Shown here piece by piece: positions 8,593 through 18,800 of a DNA stretch of 64,000 bases. Numbering within the stretch: the first letter of the stretch is position 1; each line of letters starts with the position of its first letter. The stretch is taken from positions 1 to 64,000 of the forward strand of contig CASEYW010000068.1 in assembly GCA_949292215.1 (NCBI GenBank), written 5' to 3'. A model generated the notes under the pieces. That model ran no database searches. It was not told the DNA's origin and saw nothing but the letters and a program-made list of their open reading frames with translations. This stretch comes from an uncultured bacterium. Its GTDB lineage: Bacteria; Verrucomicrobiota; Lentisphaeria; Victivallales; UBA1829. The translations under genes and the position numbers were made by a program.

Positions 8593-9103
8593 TTAAAGAA
8601 GTGGAGTGGTTTTGGAATGCTTTGAAAAACAGCATCCGCAATGAATTGTAAAAAATTCTGTTCGTGCTACATTTTCTTCGGATGGGTTTCTCTGATTTCC
8701 GGAAGGTCCGGTCAGGGAGCGTTTTCTGAACGGGGCCAGGTGTTTCGTCTGCGGAACTGTCGGGAGGCGTTTGTATCATTTCTGAATGAAAGCGGGGATG
8801 TCCTTTCTGGTGGCGGAACTGAAAAATGAGCTTCGCTGTTCCAGCTGTGTGATCCGCGTATCAGGAGGGAATCCTCTTTCATTCATTCCGGGAGGAAGAT
8901 CGCTGAAATGGGGGAGAATGCTGCTGTGTCATAATGTCTCAGTTTGGGCGGGGGAATGGGACATGTCGAGGCAAATAGGAGTCGTAGAGGAGGGCGGCTC
9001 CGCCTGAACCGTACTCTGCTGAAGGGGGACTGAAAATGCGGACAGGCATAATTCCCGATTGGCAAGGAATATGCTAATGCCAGGAAAAAAAGGAGAAAAA
9101 TTT
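8593..9103. other. Long leader/intergenic region upstream of clpB
   Basis: No convincing gene. Two short frames (from 8641 and 8786) have no supported start and biased composition. A weak sigma70 candidate TTGTAA-16-TACATT sits at 8646-8673; if it drives clpB, the leader is about 420 bases. I found no CIRCE inverted repeat and no clear sigma32-type CTTGAAA/CCCCAT pair. Confidence 0.5.
8646..8673 (+). promoter_or_regulatory. Candidate sigma70 promoter upstream of clpB
   Basis: TTGTAA, 16-nt spacer, TACATT. It follows the cassette 1 terminator. Weak match; listed because no better promoter is visible before clpB. Confidence 0.35.
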
Positions 9104-11704
9104 ATGGATATGGAAAAACTGACAACGAAATCCAGAGAAGCGATGATTGCGTCGCAGAACATTGCAGTGGAATACGGTCATCAGGAGATCCGGCCGATTC
9201 ACCTGCTGAAGGCTCTGGTGGATCAGGAAGGCGGACTGATCCCTTCCCTGATGAAGAAAATGAATGTCGATTATGGTCGTCTGAGTCTGGCGATCGAACA
9301 GGAACTGCGGTCGATTCCGTCCGTGAGCGGGCCGGGGGCGCAGCAGTCCTATACGTCGCGTGACTTCAGTCAGACTCTGGTGGAGGCGAAGAATATCGCC
9401 GAACGCATGAAGGATGACTACATCAGTGTGGAGCATCTGTTCCTCGCATTGCTGAATGTGGATAAGAAATGTGCGAAACTGCTTTCCGATCTCGGCGTGA
9501 ACGAGGCAAATGTGCTGAATGCTCTGAAAGCGGTCCGCGGCAACCAGCGTGTGACGAACGATTCACCGGAGTCTACTTTCGAGGCTCTCGAAAAATACGG
9601 CCGCGACCTGACCGCTGCGGCGGCACAGAATAAACTTGATCCGGTGATCGGGCGCGATGATGAGATTCGTCGTGCGATTCAGATTCTTTCCCGGAGAACG
9701 AAGAACAATCCGGTGCTGATTGGAGAGCCCGGTGTCGGAAAGACGGCGATCGTGGAAGGTCTTGCCATCCGTATTATGAGCGGCGACGTTCCGGAAGGGT
9801 TGAAGGAGAAGAAGCTTGTGGCCCTTGACATGGGCGCTCTGATTGCCGGTGCGAAATACAGAGGCGAGTTTGAGGAACGTTTGAAGGCGGTTCTCAAGGA
9901 AGTGACCTCCTCCGAAGGGAAGATCATTCTGTTCATTGATGAACTGCATACGGTCGTCGGGGCTGGTGCCGGCGGCGAGGGCGCGATGGACGCAGGCAAC
10001 CTGCTGAAACCTCTGCTGGCGCGTGGTGAACTGCATTGCATCGGCGCGACAACGCTGGACGAGTATCGCAAATACATCGAAAAAGATCCTGCTCTGGAGC
10101 GTCGTTTCCAGGCGGTTCTGGTTCCCCAGCCGAGCGTGGAGGATACGATCTCCATTCTGCGCGGACTCAAGGAACGGTATGAAGTGCATCATGGTGTGAA
10201 GATCAAGGACTCCGCGATTATTGCCGCCGCGACGCTTTCCGATAAGTACATCGCGGACCGCTTCCTGCCCGACAAGGCAATCGACCTCATCGACGAGGCG
10301 GCAGCGAAACTGCGGACGGAAATCGATTCCTGTCCTGTTGAGATCGACGAACTGGAACGCAAGAGAATGCGTCTGGAGATCGAACAGGCCGCATTGAAGA
10401 AGGAGACCGATCCGGCGTCCATTGCCCGTCGCGAGGATATTGAGAAGGAACTCGCGGAGGTCAAGGAGCAGTCCGCGTCGCTGAAGAGCGAATGGGATGC
10501 GGAAAAGAACTCGATTTCCGAGATCCGCACCTTGCGTGAAAGTCTGGAACTGGCGAAGGCTGAGCTGGCGAAAGCCGAGCGGACCTATGATCTGGAGACC
10601 GCCGCAAAACTGCAGCACGGCACGATTCCCGGAATCCAGAAACAGATTGCCGCGGTGGAAGAGAAGATCAAGATGCAGTCCGAAAAGCGTCTGCTGAAAG
10701 AGCAGGTCGACGAAGAGGACATCGCCGAGATCGTCTCCCGCTGGACCCACATTCCGGTCAGCAAGCTGGTTCAGGGCGAACGGGAAAAATTGCTTGCCCT
10801 GCCGGAAAAACTGCACGAGCGTGTGGTTGGACAGGATGAGGCGGTCGATGCGGTCGCCGACTCTGTCCTGCGTGCTCGCGCCGGACTGAAGGACCCGAAA
10901 CGCCCGATTGCATCGTTCATCTTCCTGGGACCGACCGGTGTCGGCAAGACTGAGCTGGCAAAGGCTCTCGCAGAGGATCTCTTTGACGATGAGCGCGCGA
11001 TGATCCGGATTGATATGTCGGAATATATGGAGAAACACAGCGTGTCGCGTCTTGTCGGCGCGCCTCCGGGATATGTCGGGTATGACGAGGGCGGACAGCT
11101 CACGGAAGCCGTCCGTCGGCGCCCGTACTCCGTGATCCTCTTCGACGAGATCGAAAAGGCGCATCACGACGTATTCAACATCTTCCTCCAGATTCTCGAC
11201 GACGGCGCTTTGACCGATTCGCGTGGAAGGAGAGTCGATTTCAAAAATACGATCATTATTATGACATCGAACCTCGGAAGCGATATCCTGCTGGATGCCG
11301 CAGCGAAAGGCGAACTGGACAGCGCAAAGGTCCGGGAACAGGTTATGGAACTGATGAAGCAGAACTTCCGCCCGGAATTTCTCAACCGGATCGACGAGAC
11401 GCTGATGTTCCATGCCCTGACTCTGAAGGACATCGAAAAAATACTGGAAATCCAGATGAAGAATCTCGGTGCGCGTATGGAAGGGCTCGGCATCAAAATC
11501 GAACTCGGAAAGGCGGCAAAGAGTCTGCTGGCGAAAGAAGGATACGATCCGCTTTACGGAGCGCGTCCGCTGAAACGGGTGATCGTCAGGGAAATCGAGA
11601 CGCCTGTCTCCAAGCTGATCGTCGGCGGGGAACTCGCCGAGGGATCGACCCTGAAGATCGATGCCGCAAAAGGAAGCCTCAAGTTCGACGTCGTGAAAGG
11701 ATAA
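9104..11704 (+). CDS. clpB: ATP-dependent disaggregase ClpB
   Basis: 866 aa from ATG 9104, chosen because AAAGGAG (9090-9095) lies 8 bases upstream and [13 protein letters not shown] is the usual ClpB N-terminus; an in-frame extension from 9059 is spurious. Domains: Clp N repeats (~1-145), AAA+ 1 with Walker A GEPGVGKT (~206-213), the ClpB coiled-coil middle domain (~400-520, Glu/Lys rich), AAA+ 2 with GPTGVGKT (~609-616), and a C-terminal domain with [14 protein letters not shown]. It is a cytoplasmic hexamer that threads aggregated protein through its pore with DnaK/DnaJ/GrpE. The middle domain separates it from ClpA/ClpC. It is followed by a hairpin, then grpE and dnaJ, a stress-response neighbourhood. 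Confidence 0.97.
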   Translation: MDMEKLTTKSREAMIASQNIAVEYGHQEIRPIHLLKALVDQEGGLIPSLMKKMNVDYGRLSLAIEQELRSIPSVSGPGAQQSYTSRDFSQTLVEAKNIAERMKDDYISVEHLFLALLNVDKKCAKLLSDLGVNEANVLNALKAVRGNQRVTNDSPESTFEALEKYGRDLTAAAAQNKLDPVIGRDDEIRRAIQILSRRTKNNPVLIGEPGVGKTAIVEGLAIRIMSGDVPEGLKEKKLVALDMGALIAGAKYRGEFEERLKAVLKEVTSSEGKIILFIDELHTVVGAGAGGEGAMDAGNLLKPLLARGELHCIGATTLDEYRKYIEKDPALERRFQAVLVPQPSVEDTISILRGLKERYEVHHGVKIKDSAIIAAATLSDKYIADRFLPDKAIDLIDEAAAKLRTEIDSCPVEIDELERKRMRLEIEQAALKKETDPASIARREDIEKELAEVKEQSASLKSEWDAEKNSISEIRTLRESLELAKAELAKAERTYDLETAAKLQHGTIPGIQKQIAAVEEKIKMQSEKRLLKEQVDEEDIAEIVSRWTHIPVSKLVQGEREKLLALPEKLHERVVGQDEAVDAVADSVLRARAGLKDPKRPIASFIFLGPTGVGKTELAKALAEDLFDDERAMIRIDMSEYMEKHSVSRLVGAPPGYVGYDEGGQLTEAVRRRPYSVILFDEIEKAHHDVFNIFLQILDDGALTDSRGRRVDFKNTIIIMTSNLGSDILLDAAAKGELDSAKVREQVMELMKQNFRPEFLNRIDETLMFHALTLKDIEKILEIQMKNLGARMEGLGIKIELGKAAKSLLAKEGYDPLYGARPLKRVIVREIETPVSKLIVGGELAEGSTLKIDAAKGSLKFDVVKG

Positions 11705-11713
11705 CCCCATTTT

Positions 11714-11760
11714 CTTTGCGGGAGGCGGAAACAAATCCCGCAAAGAGGATTTTCCCCTTT
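11714..11760 (+). terminator. Hairpin terminator after clpB
   Basis: 10-bp perfect stem CTTTGCGGGA (11714-11723) with TCCCGCAAAG (11736-11745) followed by short T-rich tracts (11750-11753, 11758-11762). It separates clpB from grpE, perhaps partly leaky. Confidence 0.65.
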
Positions 11761-11767
11761 TTGCCGA

Positions 11768-11795
11768 TTGAAAAATCGGTTTGAAACGCTAAATT
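11768..11795 (+). promoter_or_regulatory. Candidate promoter for grpE-dnaJ-smpB
   Basis: TTGAAA (11768-11773), 16-nt spacer, TAAATT (11790-11795), 12 bases before the grpE ATG at 11808. The leader would be very short. No CIRCE element overlaps it. Confidence 0.45.
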
Positions 11796-11807
11796 AGAGG
11801 TCTGAAT

Positions 11808-12521
11808 ATGACAAATGAAAAACAGAACGGCAGAGACGCCGAAAATTTGAAACGGAAAAACGGTGAGGAAATGGCATCCGCAGAAAAAGAAAAATCAGCG
11901 AAGACAGCCGGAAAAGATGAGAAAATGAACGCAAAGGCGCAGCCGCCCCGCCGCGCTCCCGAAGAGAAAAACGGGGAGCGGAAACCCGAACAGACGGAAT
12001 CCGCAAAGACGGCGGAGCCCGCTCCCAATTTCCCGGAAGCGGAGTGCGAAGCGAAAGTCAGGGAACTGGAGACGAAACTCAAGGATGCTGACGACAAGTA
12101 TCTTCGTGCAGTGGCCGAAATGGACAATACCCGGAAAAGAACGGCAAAGGAAATGGAAACACTCCGCTTGAACGTGATGATGGATACCATCACTCCGTTC
12201 CTTCACGTGTTTGATCACTTCTCCATGGCGGTTGCGGCATCTGCGACATCGAATAATTTAAAGTCGCTCCTGGATGGAATGAAGATGATCCAGAATGAAT
12301 TCGACAAGGCGTTTTCCGAGCTGGGCGTCGTGAAAATTGACGCGGTTGGAAAAGATTTTGATCCGAATCTGCACGAGGCAGTCTCGCAGGAAGCATCCGA
12401 TACCGTTCCCGCAGGGAAGGTGATCCGCCAGTGGAGTTTCGGTTACAAGACGCCGAAGCGTCTGCTGAAACCGGCAATGGTTGTGGTCAGTTCCGGGCCG
12501 CAGCAGAAAGCGGATGAATAA
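11808..12521 (+). CDS. grpE: Nucleotide exchange factor GrpE
   Basis: 237 aa. Residues ~1-75 are a long, charged, low-complexity Lys/Glu/Ala extension; then comes the coiled-coil dimer region (ECEAKVRELETKLKDADDKYLRAVAEMDNTRKRTAKE) and the C-terminal beta domain (VGKDFDPNLHEAVSQEASD...VPAGKVIRQWSFGYK...LLKPAMVVVS), the GrpE signature. It releases ADP from DnaK. dnaK itself is not in the window. 30 bases separate it from dnaJ. The disordered N-terminal extension is longer than in the E. coli protein (197 aa). Confidence 0.95.
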   Translation: MTNEKQNGRDAENLKRKNGEEMASAEKEKSAKTAGKDEKMNAKAQPPRRAPEEKNGERKPEQTESAKTAEPAPNFPEAECEAKVRELETKLKDADDKYLRAVAEMDNTRKRTAKEMETLRLNVMMDTITPFLHVFDHFSMAVAASATSNNLKSLLDGMKMIQNEFDKAFSELGVVKIDAVGKDFDPNLHEAVSQEASDTVPAGKVIRQWSFGYKTPKRLLKPAMVVVSSGPQQKADE

Positions 12522-12551
12522 TCCGGAACAGAAAACTGGGATATAGAAAAC

Positions 12552-13736
12552 ATGGCAGGAAACGAAGATTATTATAAAATACTTGGACTGACAAAGTCCG
12601 CGACAGCCGAAGAAATCAAGAAGGCATACCGTAAGCTTGCCGTAAAGTATCATCCCGATAAGAATCCGGGTAACAAAGCGGCAGAGGAGAAATTCAAGAA
12701 GGTCTCCGAGGCATACGAAGTGCTCAGCGATCCGAAAAAACGCGCTGATTACGATCAGTTCGGTTCCGATTATTTCCGTGCCGGCGGAACGGGTGGTGCC
12801 GGTGGCGCCGGCGGATTCGGCGGCGCGGGCGGCGCGCAGAATTTCCGCGATCCGTATGAAATGTTCAGCCAGATGTTCGGCGGCGCGGGCGGCGCGGGCG
12901 GCGCAAGTTTCTTTGAGGATATGCTTGGCGGACGTGGTCGGGCTCGACGGAGCAGATCGCATGGCCAGCCGGGAGCGAACCTCCAGTATACCCTTGAGAT
13001 TTCGCTGGACGAAGCATTCACGGGAACGGAAAAAACATTCAAAATCGCGAAACTTGATCCCTGTGGTGCTTGCGGTGGAAGCGGAGCGGATCCCTCTGTT
13101 CCGAAAAAAACTTGTCCGCAGTGCGGTGGACAGGGACAGGTGCAGACCGGTCTTTTCGGTATGACTCAGGCGTGTCCTCAGTGCGGCGGCAGCGGACAGG
13201 TTTCGCAGGCCTCCTGCAAAGTCTGCGGCGGTCAGGGGCGTGTCCGCGTGGAACGGGAACTCAAGGTTCGCATTCCGGCGGGAGTCGACAACGGTTCCAA
13301 GCTCCGGATTGCTCACGAGGGTGAAGCCGGAACAAACGGCGGAGCGCAGGGCGATCTCTATGTGATCATTCAGCTTCGTCCGCATCCGGTGTTCAAACGC
13401 GATGGTCTCAATTTGATCTGCGAACTGCCGGTGACGCTGGCGACTGCCGTCTCAGGCGGAGTCGTCACGGTCCCGACAATGGCAGGAACGAAAGTCCGGA
13501 TGAAGGTTCCGGAAGGCACGCAGAGCGGCGCTACCCTGCGGATCAAAGGCAAAGGATTTCCCGCGCTGAAAGGCGGAGGCAAAGGCGATCAGCTGGTCAA
13601 GCTGCATGTCGAAACTCCGGCCAATCTGACCAGGCAGCAGAAGGATCTGCTGACGTATTTCAACGATTCCCTGACTTCGGCAAACAACCCGATGATTGCG
13701 GAATTCGAGGCAAAGGCGAAACAGTACATGGCATAA
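12552..13736 (+). CDS. dnaJ: Chaperone DnaJ (Hsp40)
   Basis: 394 aa with all DnaJ parts in order: J domain (1-70) with the HPD tripeptide in KYHPDKNPG, a long Gly/Ala/Phe-rich linker (~75-135, [14 protein letters not shown] repeats), four CxxCxGxG zinc motifs ([32 protein letters not shown]), and the C-terminal substrate-binding domains ([15 protein letters not shown] onward). It stimulates DnaK ATPase and delivers unfolded clients. It lies between grpE (30 bases) and smpB (5 bases), so the three are probably one transcript. The G/F linker is strongly GC-rich and repetitive. Confidence 0.97.
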   Translation: MAGNEDYYKILGLTKSATAEEIKKAYRKLAVKYHPDKNPGNKAAEEKFKKVSEAYEVLSDPKKRADYDQFGSDYFRAGGTGGAGGAGGFGGAGGAQNFRDPYEMFSQMFGGAGGAGGASFFEDMLGGRGRARRSRSHGQPGANLQYTLEISLDEAFTGTEKTFKIAKLDPCGACGGSGADPSVPKKTCPQCGGQGQVQTGLFGMTQACPQCGGSGQVSQASCKVCGGQGRVRVERELKVRIPAGVDNGSKLRIAHEGEAGTNGGAQGDLYVIIQLRPHPVFKRDGLNLICELPVTLATAVSGGVVTVPTMAGTKVRMKVPEGTQSGATLRIKGKGFPALKGGGKGDQLVKLHVETPANLTRQQKDLLTYFNDSLTSANNPMIAEFEAKAKQYMA

Positions 13737-13741
13737 GCAGA

Positions 13742-14215
13742 ATGGCAAAAAAAGAGAAATTCAGCGGGGACGAACCCCTCGCCAGAAACCGCAAGGCCTG
13801 GCATGATTACGAGATCATCGATTCGATGGAAGCCGGCTTGGAGCTGGTGGGCACGGAAGTGAAAAGTTGCCGTGCCCATGCTGTATCTCTGGGCGAATCG
13901 TTCGCAAAAATCGACAGGGGACAGGTGTTCGTCTTCGGGATGCACATTGCCCCGTATACGGAGGGTAACCGGTTCAATCACATGCCGCTGAGAACGCGGC
14001 GCCTGCTCCTCCACAAGAAAGAGATCCTGAAAATTGCTCAGAAAGTCAAGGAGCGCGGCATTGCGCTGGTTCCCCTGAAGCTCTACCTGAAGAACGGGCG
14101 AGTCAAGATGGAACTGGGGCTTGCCAAAGGAAAGACGTTCGGCGATAAGCGGGAAACTCTCCGGAAAAAACAGGATGAGATGGATACGCGCCGTTCCGTT
14201 GCACGTTATTCCTGA
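13742..14215 (+). CDS. smpB: SsrA-binding protein SmpB
   Basis: 157 aa, the usual length. Motifs NRKAWHDYEIIDSMEAGLELVGTEVKSCR, GESFAKI, HKKEILKIAQKVKERG and the basic C-terminal tail (KGKTFGDKRETLRKKQDEMDTRR) are diagnostic. It binds tmRNA and brings it to stalled ribosomes. It starts 5 bases after the dnaJ stop. No ssrA (tmRNA) gene was recognised in this window. Confidence 0.97.
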   Translation: MAKKEKFSGDEPLARNRKAWHDYEIIDSMEAGLELVGTEVKSCRAHAVSLGESFAKIDRGQVFVFGMHIAPYTEGNRFNHMPLRTRRLLLHKKEILKIAQKVKERGIALVPLKLYLKNGRVKMELGLAKGKTFGDKRETLRKKQDEMDTRRSVARYS

Positions 14216-14256
14216 TTCCTTTCTTCAAAACATTTGAGTTTGTCTGGTCTTTTGGT

Positions 14257-15675
14257 ATGGATTCTCAAAGCACTCGATTGGATACGGTCAAGAACTGCGG
14301 AATGAAACATGTTCTGCAGGTGGCGTTTCCTTTGATTATGGCGGCCGCGGGACATGCGGTCAATCTGTTCAGTGACAGGGTGATGCTTGCACGGTATTCG
14401 GCGGAGGCGGTCAGCGCGGCGATGCCTGCCGGCATGACCAGTTTTTCCATTTCCTGCATTTTTGTAGGGATCGTCGGGTATGCGAACACATTTGTTGCGC
14501 AGTATACGGGGGCAGGGGCGGAGAAGCGGGTGGGTGTGTCCATCTGGCAGGCGGCGGGGGTAGCCCTCGTCGGCGGACTTCTTCTCGCCAGCGGCTGGTT
14601 CTGGGGAGACTCTCTGCTGAAGCTGTTCAACCATGCGGAGAATGTCTATCGGCAGGAGTGCATCTATTTCCGGGTGCTTGCTCTGGGTGCATGGATTCCG
14701 CTCTGCATCGGCGCGTTCAGCGCATTCTGGAGCGGAAGGGGAAAGACTCTGGCAGTCATGATAATCAACTTTATCATGGTTTCCAGCAATATCCCTTTGA
14801 ACTATATGTTCATTTACGGCAACTGGGGGGCGCCGGAACTCGGAATTCGGGGCGCCGCCTATGGAACGCTGCTTTCTGGATTGATCGGGCTGAGCTTGTT
14901 TCTGTTTTTGTTCTTCCGGCAGGAAAACCGTCGGCGCTATGCGACCTGGCCGCCGAAATTCGAATGGGAGCTCTGGAAACGGCTGATCCGTTACGGAACT
15001 CCGAACGGAATCCAGCTCCTGATTGAGATTTCCTCCTTCAACATTTTCATTGTCCTGCTGGGGAACGTGGGCGGAAGCGATTTGGAGAATATGCACATTC
15101 AGGAGGCGGCGACCATCGCTTTTTCCCTGAACGCGATGGCATTCATTCCGATGCTCGGACTGGGACAGACCGTTTCAATTCTGGTGGGACAGTCTGTCGG
15201 AGCCGGAGCGCCAGCTGCCGCACGCAGAGCAGTCGTGAACGCACGTCTTCTCGTGATGTGGTATATGGGACTCATGACCCTGTTTTTCGCCTTCTGGCCC
15301 GATCCGGCGATGGCTCTCTTCTACCGCGCGGGAGATCCCGGACAGATCGAAACAATGGAGATGGCTCGTTATTTTCTGAAATTCATTGCCGCATTCACGT
15401 TTCTCGACGGGATTCAGATGCTCTATGTGTCCGCAATCAAGGGCGCGGGCGACACGGCGTTCGCAATGTGGGGCAGCGTTCTGACCGGATGGCTGGTCTG
15501 GATTGTGCCCAGTCTGATCGCGATCAAACTGCGTGCGCCGGTTTCTTTTTTCTGGAGTGTCCTGGTGCTTTACACCTTTGTGGTTGCGGCGGTGTTCTAT
15601 CTCCGCTTCCGTCAGGGCAAATGGCGTAAAATGAGCGTGATTGAGCGGAACCTGATTCCCCGGTCTGCAGAGTAA
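14257..15675 (+). CDS. MATE-family multidrug/Na+ antiporter
   Basis: 472 aa with about 12 predicted membrane helices in two halves. The first half opens with HVLQVAFPLIMAAAGHAVNLFSDRVML...MPAGMTSFSI and the second with ALGLGQTVSILVGQSVGAGAP-type sequence (here MLGLGQTVSILVGQSVGAG), both MATE hallmarks. By family it exports cationic compounds in exchange for Na+ or H+; the substrate is not predictable. It lies 41 bases after smpB with TTTG-rich spacer and could be read through from the chaperone transcript. The next gene has its own promoter. Confidence 0.88.
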   Translation: MDSQSTRLDTVKNCGMKHVLQVAFPLIMAAAGHAVNLFSDRVMLARYSAEAVSAAMPAGMTSFSISCIFVGIVGYANTFVAQYTGAGAEKRVGVSIWQAAGVALVGGLLLASGWFWGDSLLKLFNHAENVYRQECIYFRVLALGAWIPLCIGAFSAFWSGRGKTLAVMIINFIMVSSNIPLNYMFIYGNWGAPELGIRGAAYGTLLSGLIGLSLFLFLFFRQENRRRYATWPPKFEWELWKRLIRYGTPNGIQLLIEISSFNIFIVLLGNVGGSDLENMHIQEAATIAFSLNAMAFIPMLGLGQTVSILVGQSVGAGAPAAARRAVVNARLLVMWYMGLMTLFFAFWPDPAMALFYRAGDPGQIETMEMARYFLKFIAAFTFLDGIQMLYVSAIKGAGDTAFAMWGSVLTGWLVWIVPSLIAIKLRAPVSFFWSVLVLYTFVVAAVFYLRFRQGKWRKMSVIERNLIPRSAE

Positions 15676-15754
15676 GGCGTTTGGAAAAGAACTCCTCTTC
15701 TCCGCGCTCTTTTGTTCATGAGGGTGTGGGGTGGAAATAATTTTCGTTTCCCGC

Positions 15755-15783
15755 TTGTATCTTCTCCGTGAGACGGCTATTGT
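15755..15783 (+). promoter_or_regulatory. sigma70-like promoter of the kinase gene
   Basis: TTGTAT (15755-15760), 17-nt spacer, TATTGT (15778-15783). It implies a start near 15790, which argues against an upstream in-frame ATG at 15787 and supports ATG 15853. Confidence 0.5.
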
Positions 15784-15852
15784 ACAATGTCGTTTGCGGG
15801 AGTGGAACAGAGTTATGTACGGAGATTGCAGCAAAGAAACGGAGCGGATGCA

Positions 15853-18800
15853 ATGACAGAGAAGATTCCGAGTCAGAAATCCCTGTTTTCCGCTCCGGAG
15901 AAATACCGCGCGCATAATATCCTTGGCGCGGGTGGAATGAAAGTGGTTATCCAGTCGGATGACATCAATGCCTGTCGTGAAGTCGCCATGGCAATTTCGA
16001 AAGATTCTTCGGAAGAGAGCTATGAGCGCTTCCTGAATGAGGCACGGATTACGGCCTCTCTGGAGCACCCGAACATCGTTCCCGTTCACGAAATCGGTAC
16101 AAGCAGGACCGGCGCGCCCTACTTCACCATGAAACTGGTCCATGGCTGCACGCTGGAGCACATCCTGAAAAAACTCAAGGAAAAAGACCCTGAATATGAA
16201 CGGAAATATCCGCTCAGGACCCTGCTGGAAATTTTTCTCAAGATCTGCGACGGGATTGCATTTGCGCATTCAAAGGGGATCATTCATCTGGACTTGAAAC
16301 CGGATAACATTCAGGTCGGTGACTACGGCGAGGTGCTTGTGCTGGACTGGGGGCTCGCTAAAAAAATCGATGAGGAACAGCCGGATGGTGAAGAGACTCC
16401 TGAAATTCCTCTTCTGAAAGCAACTCGTATGACTATGGACGGCATCGTCAAAGGAACTCCGGAATACATGGCACCGGAACAGGCCGCCGGACGAAACAGC
16501 CGCCGCGGCCGTCGCACCGACATCTATTCCCTGGGAACGATTCTCTACTCCATGCTCACCCTGGAGAAACCGTTTGCAGGAGAGAATACTCAGGAAGTGA
16601 TCCGCAACGTTCTTGATGGCAACATCCTTCCACCGCATATGTCTGCCGCCGCGGGCCGTCATATCCCGCAGGCTCTGGAGTTTGTGATCTACAAAGCCAT
16701 GGAGCGAAATCCTGCCCGCCGCTATGCTTCGGTTGCGGACCTGAAAGCCGATGTTGTGTCCTACATGAACGGTTATGCGACAGTGGCGGAGGATGCCGGT
16801 TTTTTTACCAATCTTCTGCTCTGGCTGAAACGGAAGAAAGTCCAGATTTACGTGGTCTGTTCCCTGATTCTGACCTTTCTGATTTCCGCGGCGTTTCTCG
16901 GGACGCATTTGTACTACCGTCAGCAGGAAAAACTGGTCTATGGAACCGTGGTTCGCGCCCGGCTTGCCGCGGAACAGACAATCGCCGGATTGGAGGAACG
17001 GATTCACAAAGAGTCCACCAGCGAATGGAAATTGAAGTTCGAGGACGTCTTTTCCGATGTGTATCTGTATGACCGCTGGGGATTTTTTCTCGGCAAGGAT
17101 GCGTTCCTCTCCATGAACCAGGCGAAACGCTATGTGAAGAACGTTCCCGCTGGAATCCGCATCTTCTCCGGTCCGGCTGGACTGAATATGATTTTCCGCG
17201 AAAATCTGGCAGCCAGCGAGATGCGTCTCCTGATCGAACTTTCCTGGGAGGACTTCAAACAGGGAAGCATGATGATGGTGAGTTTGAATAATGATAATTT
17301 TGAGTCCGGATATCTGTTTGCCGTGATTCCGGGAGAGAATCCGTACATGGCAGTTCTGCGGGGAAGCAGTCACGAGGTTCTGGCGGATCATTCCATCAAT
17401 TTTGAGAAAAACGAGATCTGCAAATTCGATATGATCCTTCTGCCGGAGAACAGCGGGACCACATTGAAAATGAGTTTCAACGGGCGGGAACTGATTCATT
17501 ATCGAGATCCTCGCGGGCGGTCCGTCGTTTCGCGTGATGTCGCACCGTGCGTGATGTCGTTTGCGAAATCCTCGCTGACGCTGCGCAGCGTGAAGCTGAT
17601 GTCGCTCGGGACTCCGATCAAAGTCGATCTGCTTGACATTGCATCGCGTCAGTTGCGCAAGGGAAATTATGACGTGGCAAAAGAACTTTACATTGAAGCG
17701 GAGGAATCCGCATCATCTCCGGAGCGGCGGATGCTTGCTGCTGAAGGTTTGCGACTTTCCACGCTGCTTGCCAACTATAAAAGCAGAATCCCGGACTGGA
17801 ATATGCGTCTGGCGCAGGTCTGGCCGGGGGCTTCATTTTCCATCGGCATTGAACCGGAAGGGTTTGCCCTGACGGCTTCCGGGGCAATGATTGACGATCT
17901 TTCCGTTCTGCGCGATATGCCTCTGTCGACGCTGGTGTTGTCGGATGCCGGAATCCGGAATCTGGATTCTCTCCGCAAAATGAAAATCCGGAAATTGTCT
18001 CTGATCCGCTGTGCTGTTTCCGATTTTTCTCCGCTGGAGGAGATGAAGCTGCACTCTCTGCGTCTGGATTCGCTACCTGTCCGATTCTTTCCGGAATTGA
18101 AAACGCCGACTTTGAAACAGCTGGAGCTCGTAAACTGCGGACTGGAATCACTGGAGTTCCTGCGCCATTTGAAGCTGGAGTCGCTTGATGTCTCCCGCAA
18201 CGGAATCCGTGATCTTTCTGCTCTGAAGTCCATGCCGCTGAAACGATTGGACGTCGGCGGCAACCGGGTGGAGTCGCTTTCTCCGCTATCGGAGATGCCG
18301 TTGTCAGAATTGAACATTGCGGAGAATCGGGTCGTTTCTCTGGAACCTCTCCGGGGCAAAAAACTGTTTGTTCTCATTGCTTCGGGGAACCGGATCGCGG
18401 ATCTTTCGCCGCTGACGGGGATGCCGCTGACAAAGCTGGATCTGAATTTCAATCGGATCTCTTCAATCGCTCCCCTGAAATTCTCTCCGGGACTTCAGCG
18501 CCTGATGCTGATTCACAATGAGATTACCAAGCTTGATGCCTGTTCCGCGTTTGTGAAATTGAACCGTCTTTATCTGGACTACAATAACGTTGATTCGCTG
18601 GAACCCTTGAAGAAATGTACGAATTTACGAACGCTTTCGGTTTCCAACAATCGGCTTGTATCGCTGAAACCGTTGAGTCGCCTCTCTTCGCTGCGGGAGA
18701 TCAACTGTTCGGAGAATCCGTTGGAGTCGCTGGAGGGATTGGAAGGCAGAAAATGGAATAAACTTTATGCTGTGAATACGCAAGTTCAGGAGTTCGGGAG

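Noticed and set aside
8641..9007. Short frames upstream of clpB as possible small proteins
   Set aside because: No supported start and no similarity; likely untranslated leader.
8593..9103. Searched for a CIRCE or heat-shock element before clpB
   Set aside because: No 9-bp inverted repeat with 9-bp spacer or clear sigma32-type boxes visible.
9563..11743. 726-codon open frame antisense to clpB
   Set aside because: It mirrors the clpB coding frame with Phe/Leu/Arg-biased composition, no ribosome binding site and no recognisable domain; ClpB on the other strand is unambiguous.
12780..12910. GGCGGCGCGGGC-type repeats as a possible DNA repeat element
   Set aside because: They code for the Gly/Ala-rich linker expected in DnaJ.
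15787..15852. In-frame N-terminal extension of the kinase
   Set aside because: It begins at the expected transcription start of the only promoter and has no ribosome binding site; ATG 15853 has GGAG upstream.
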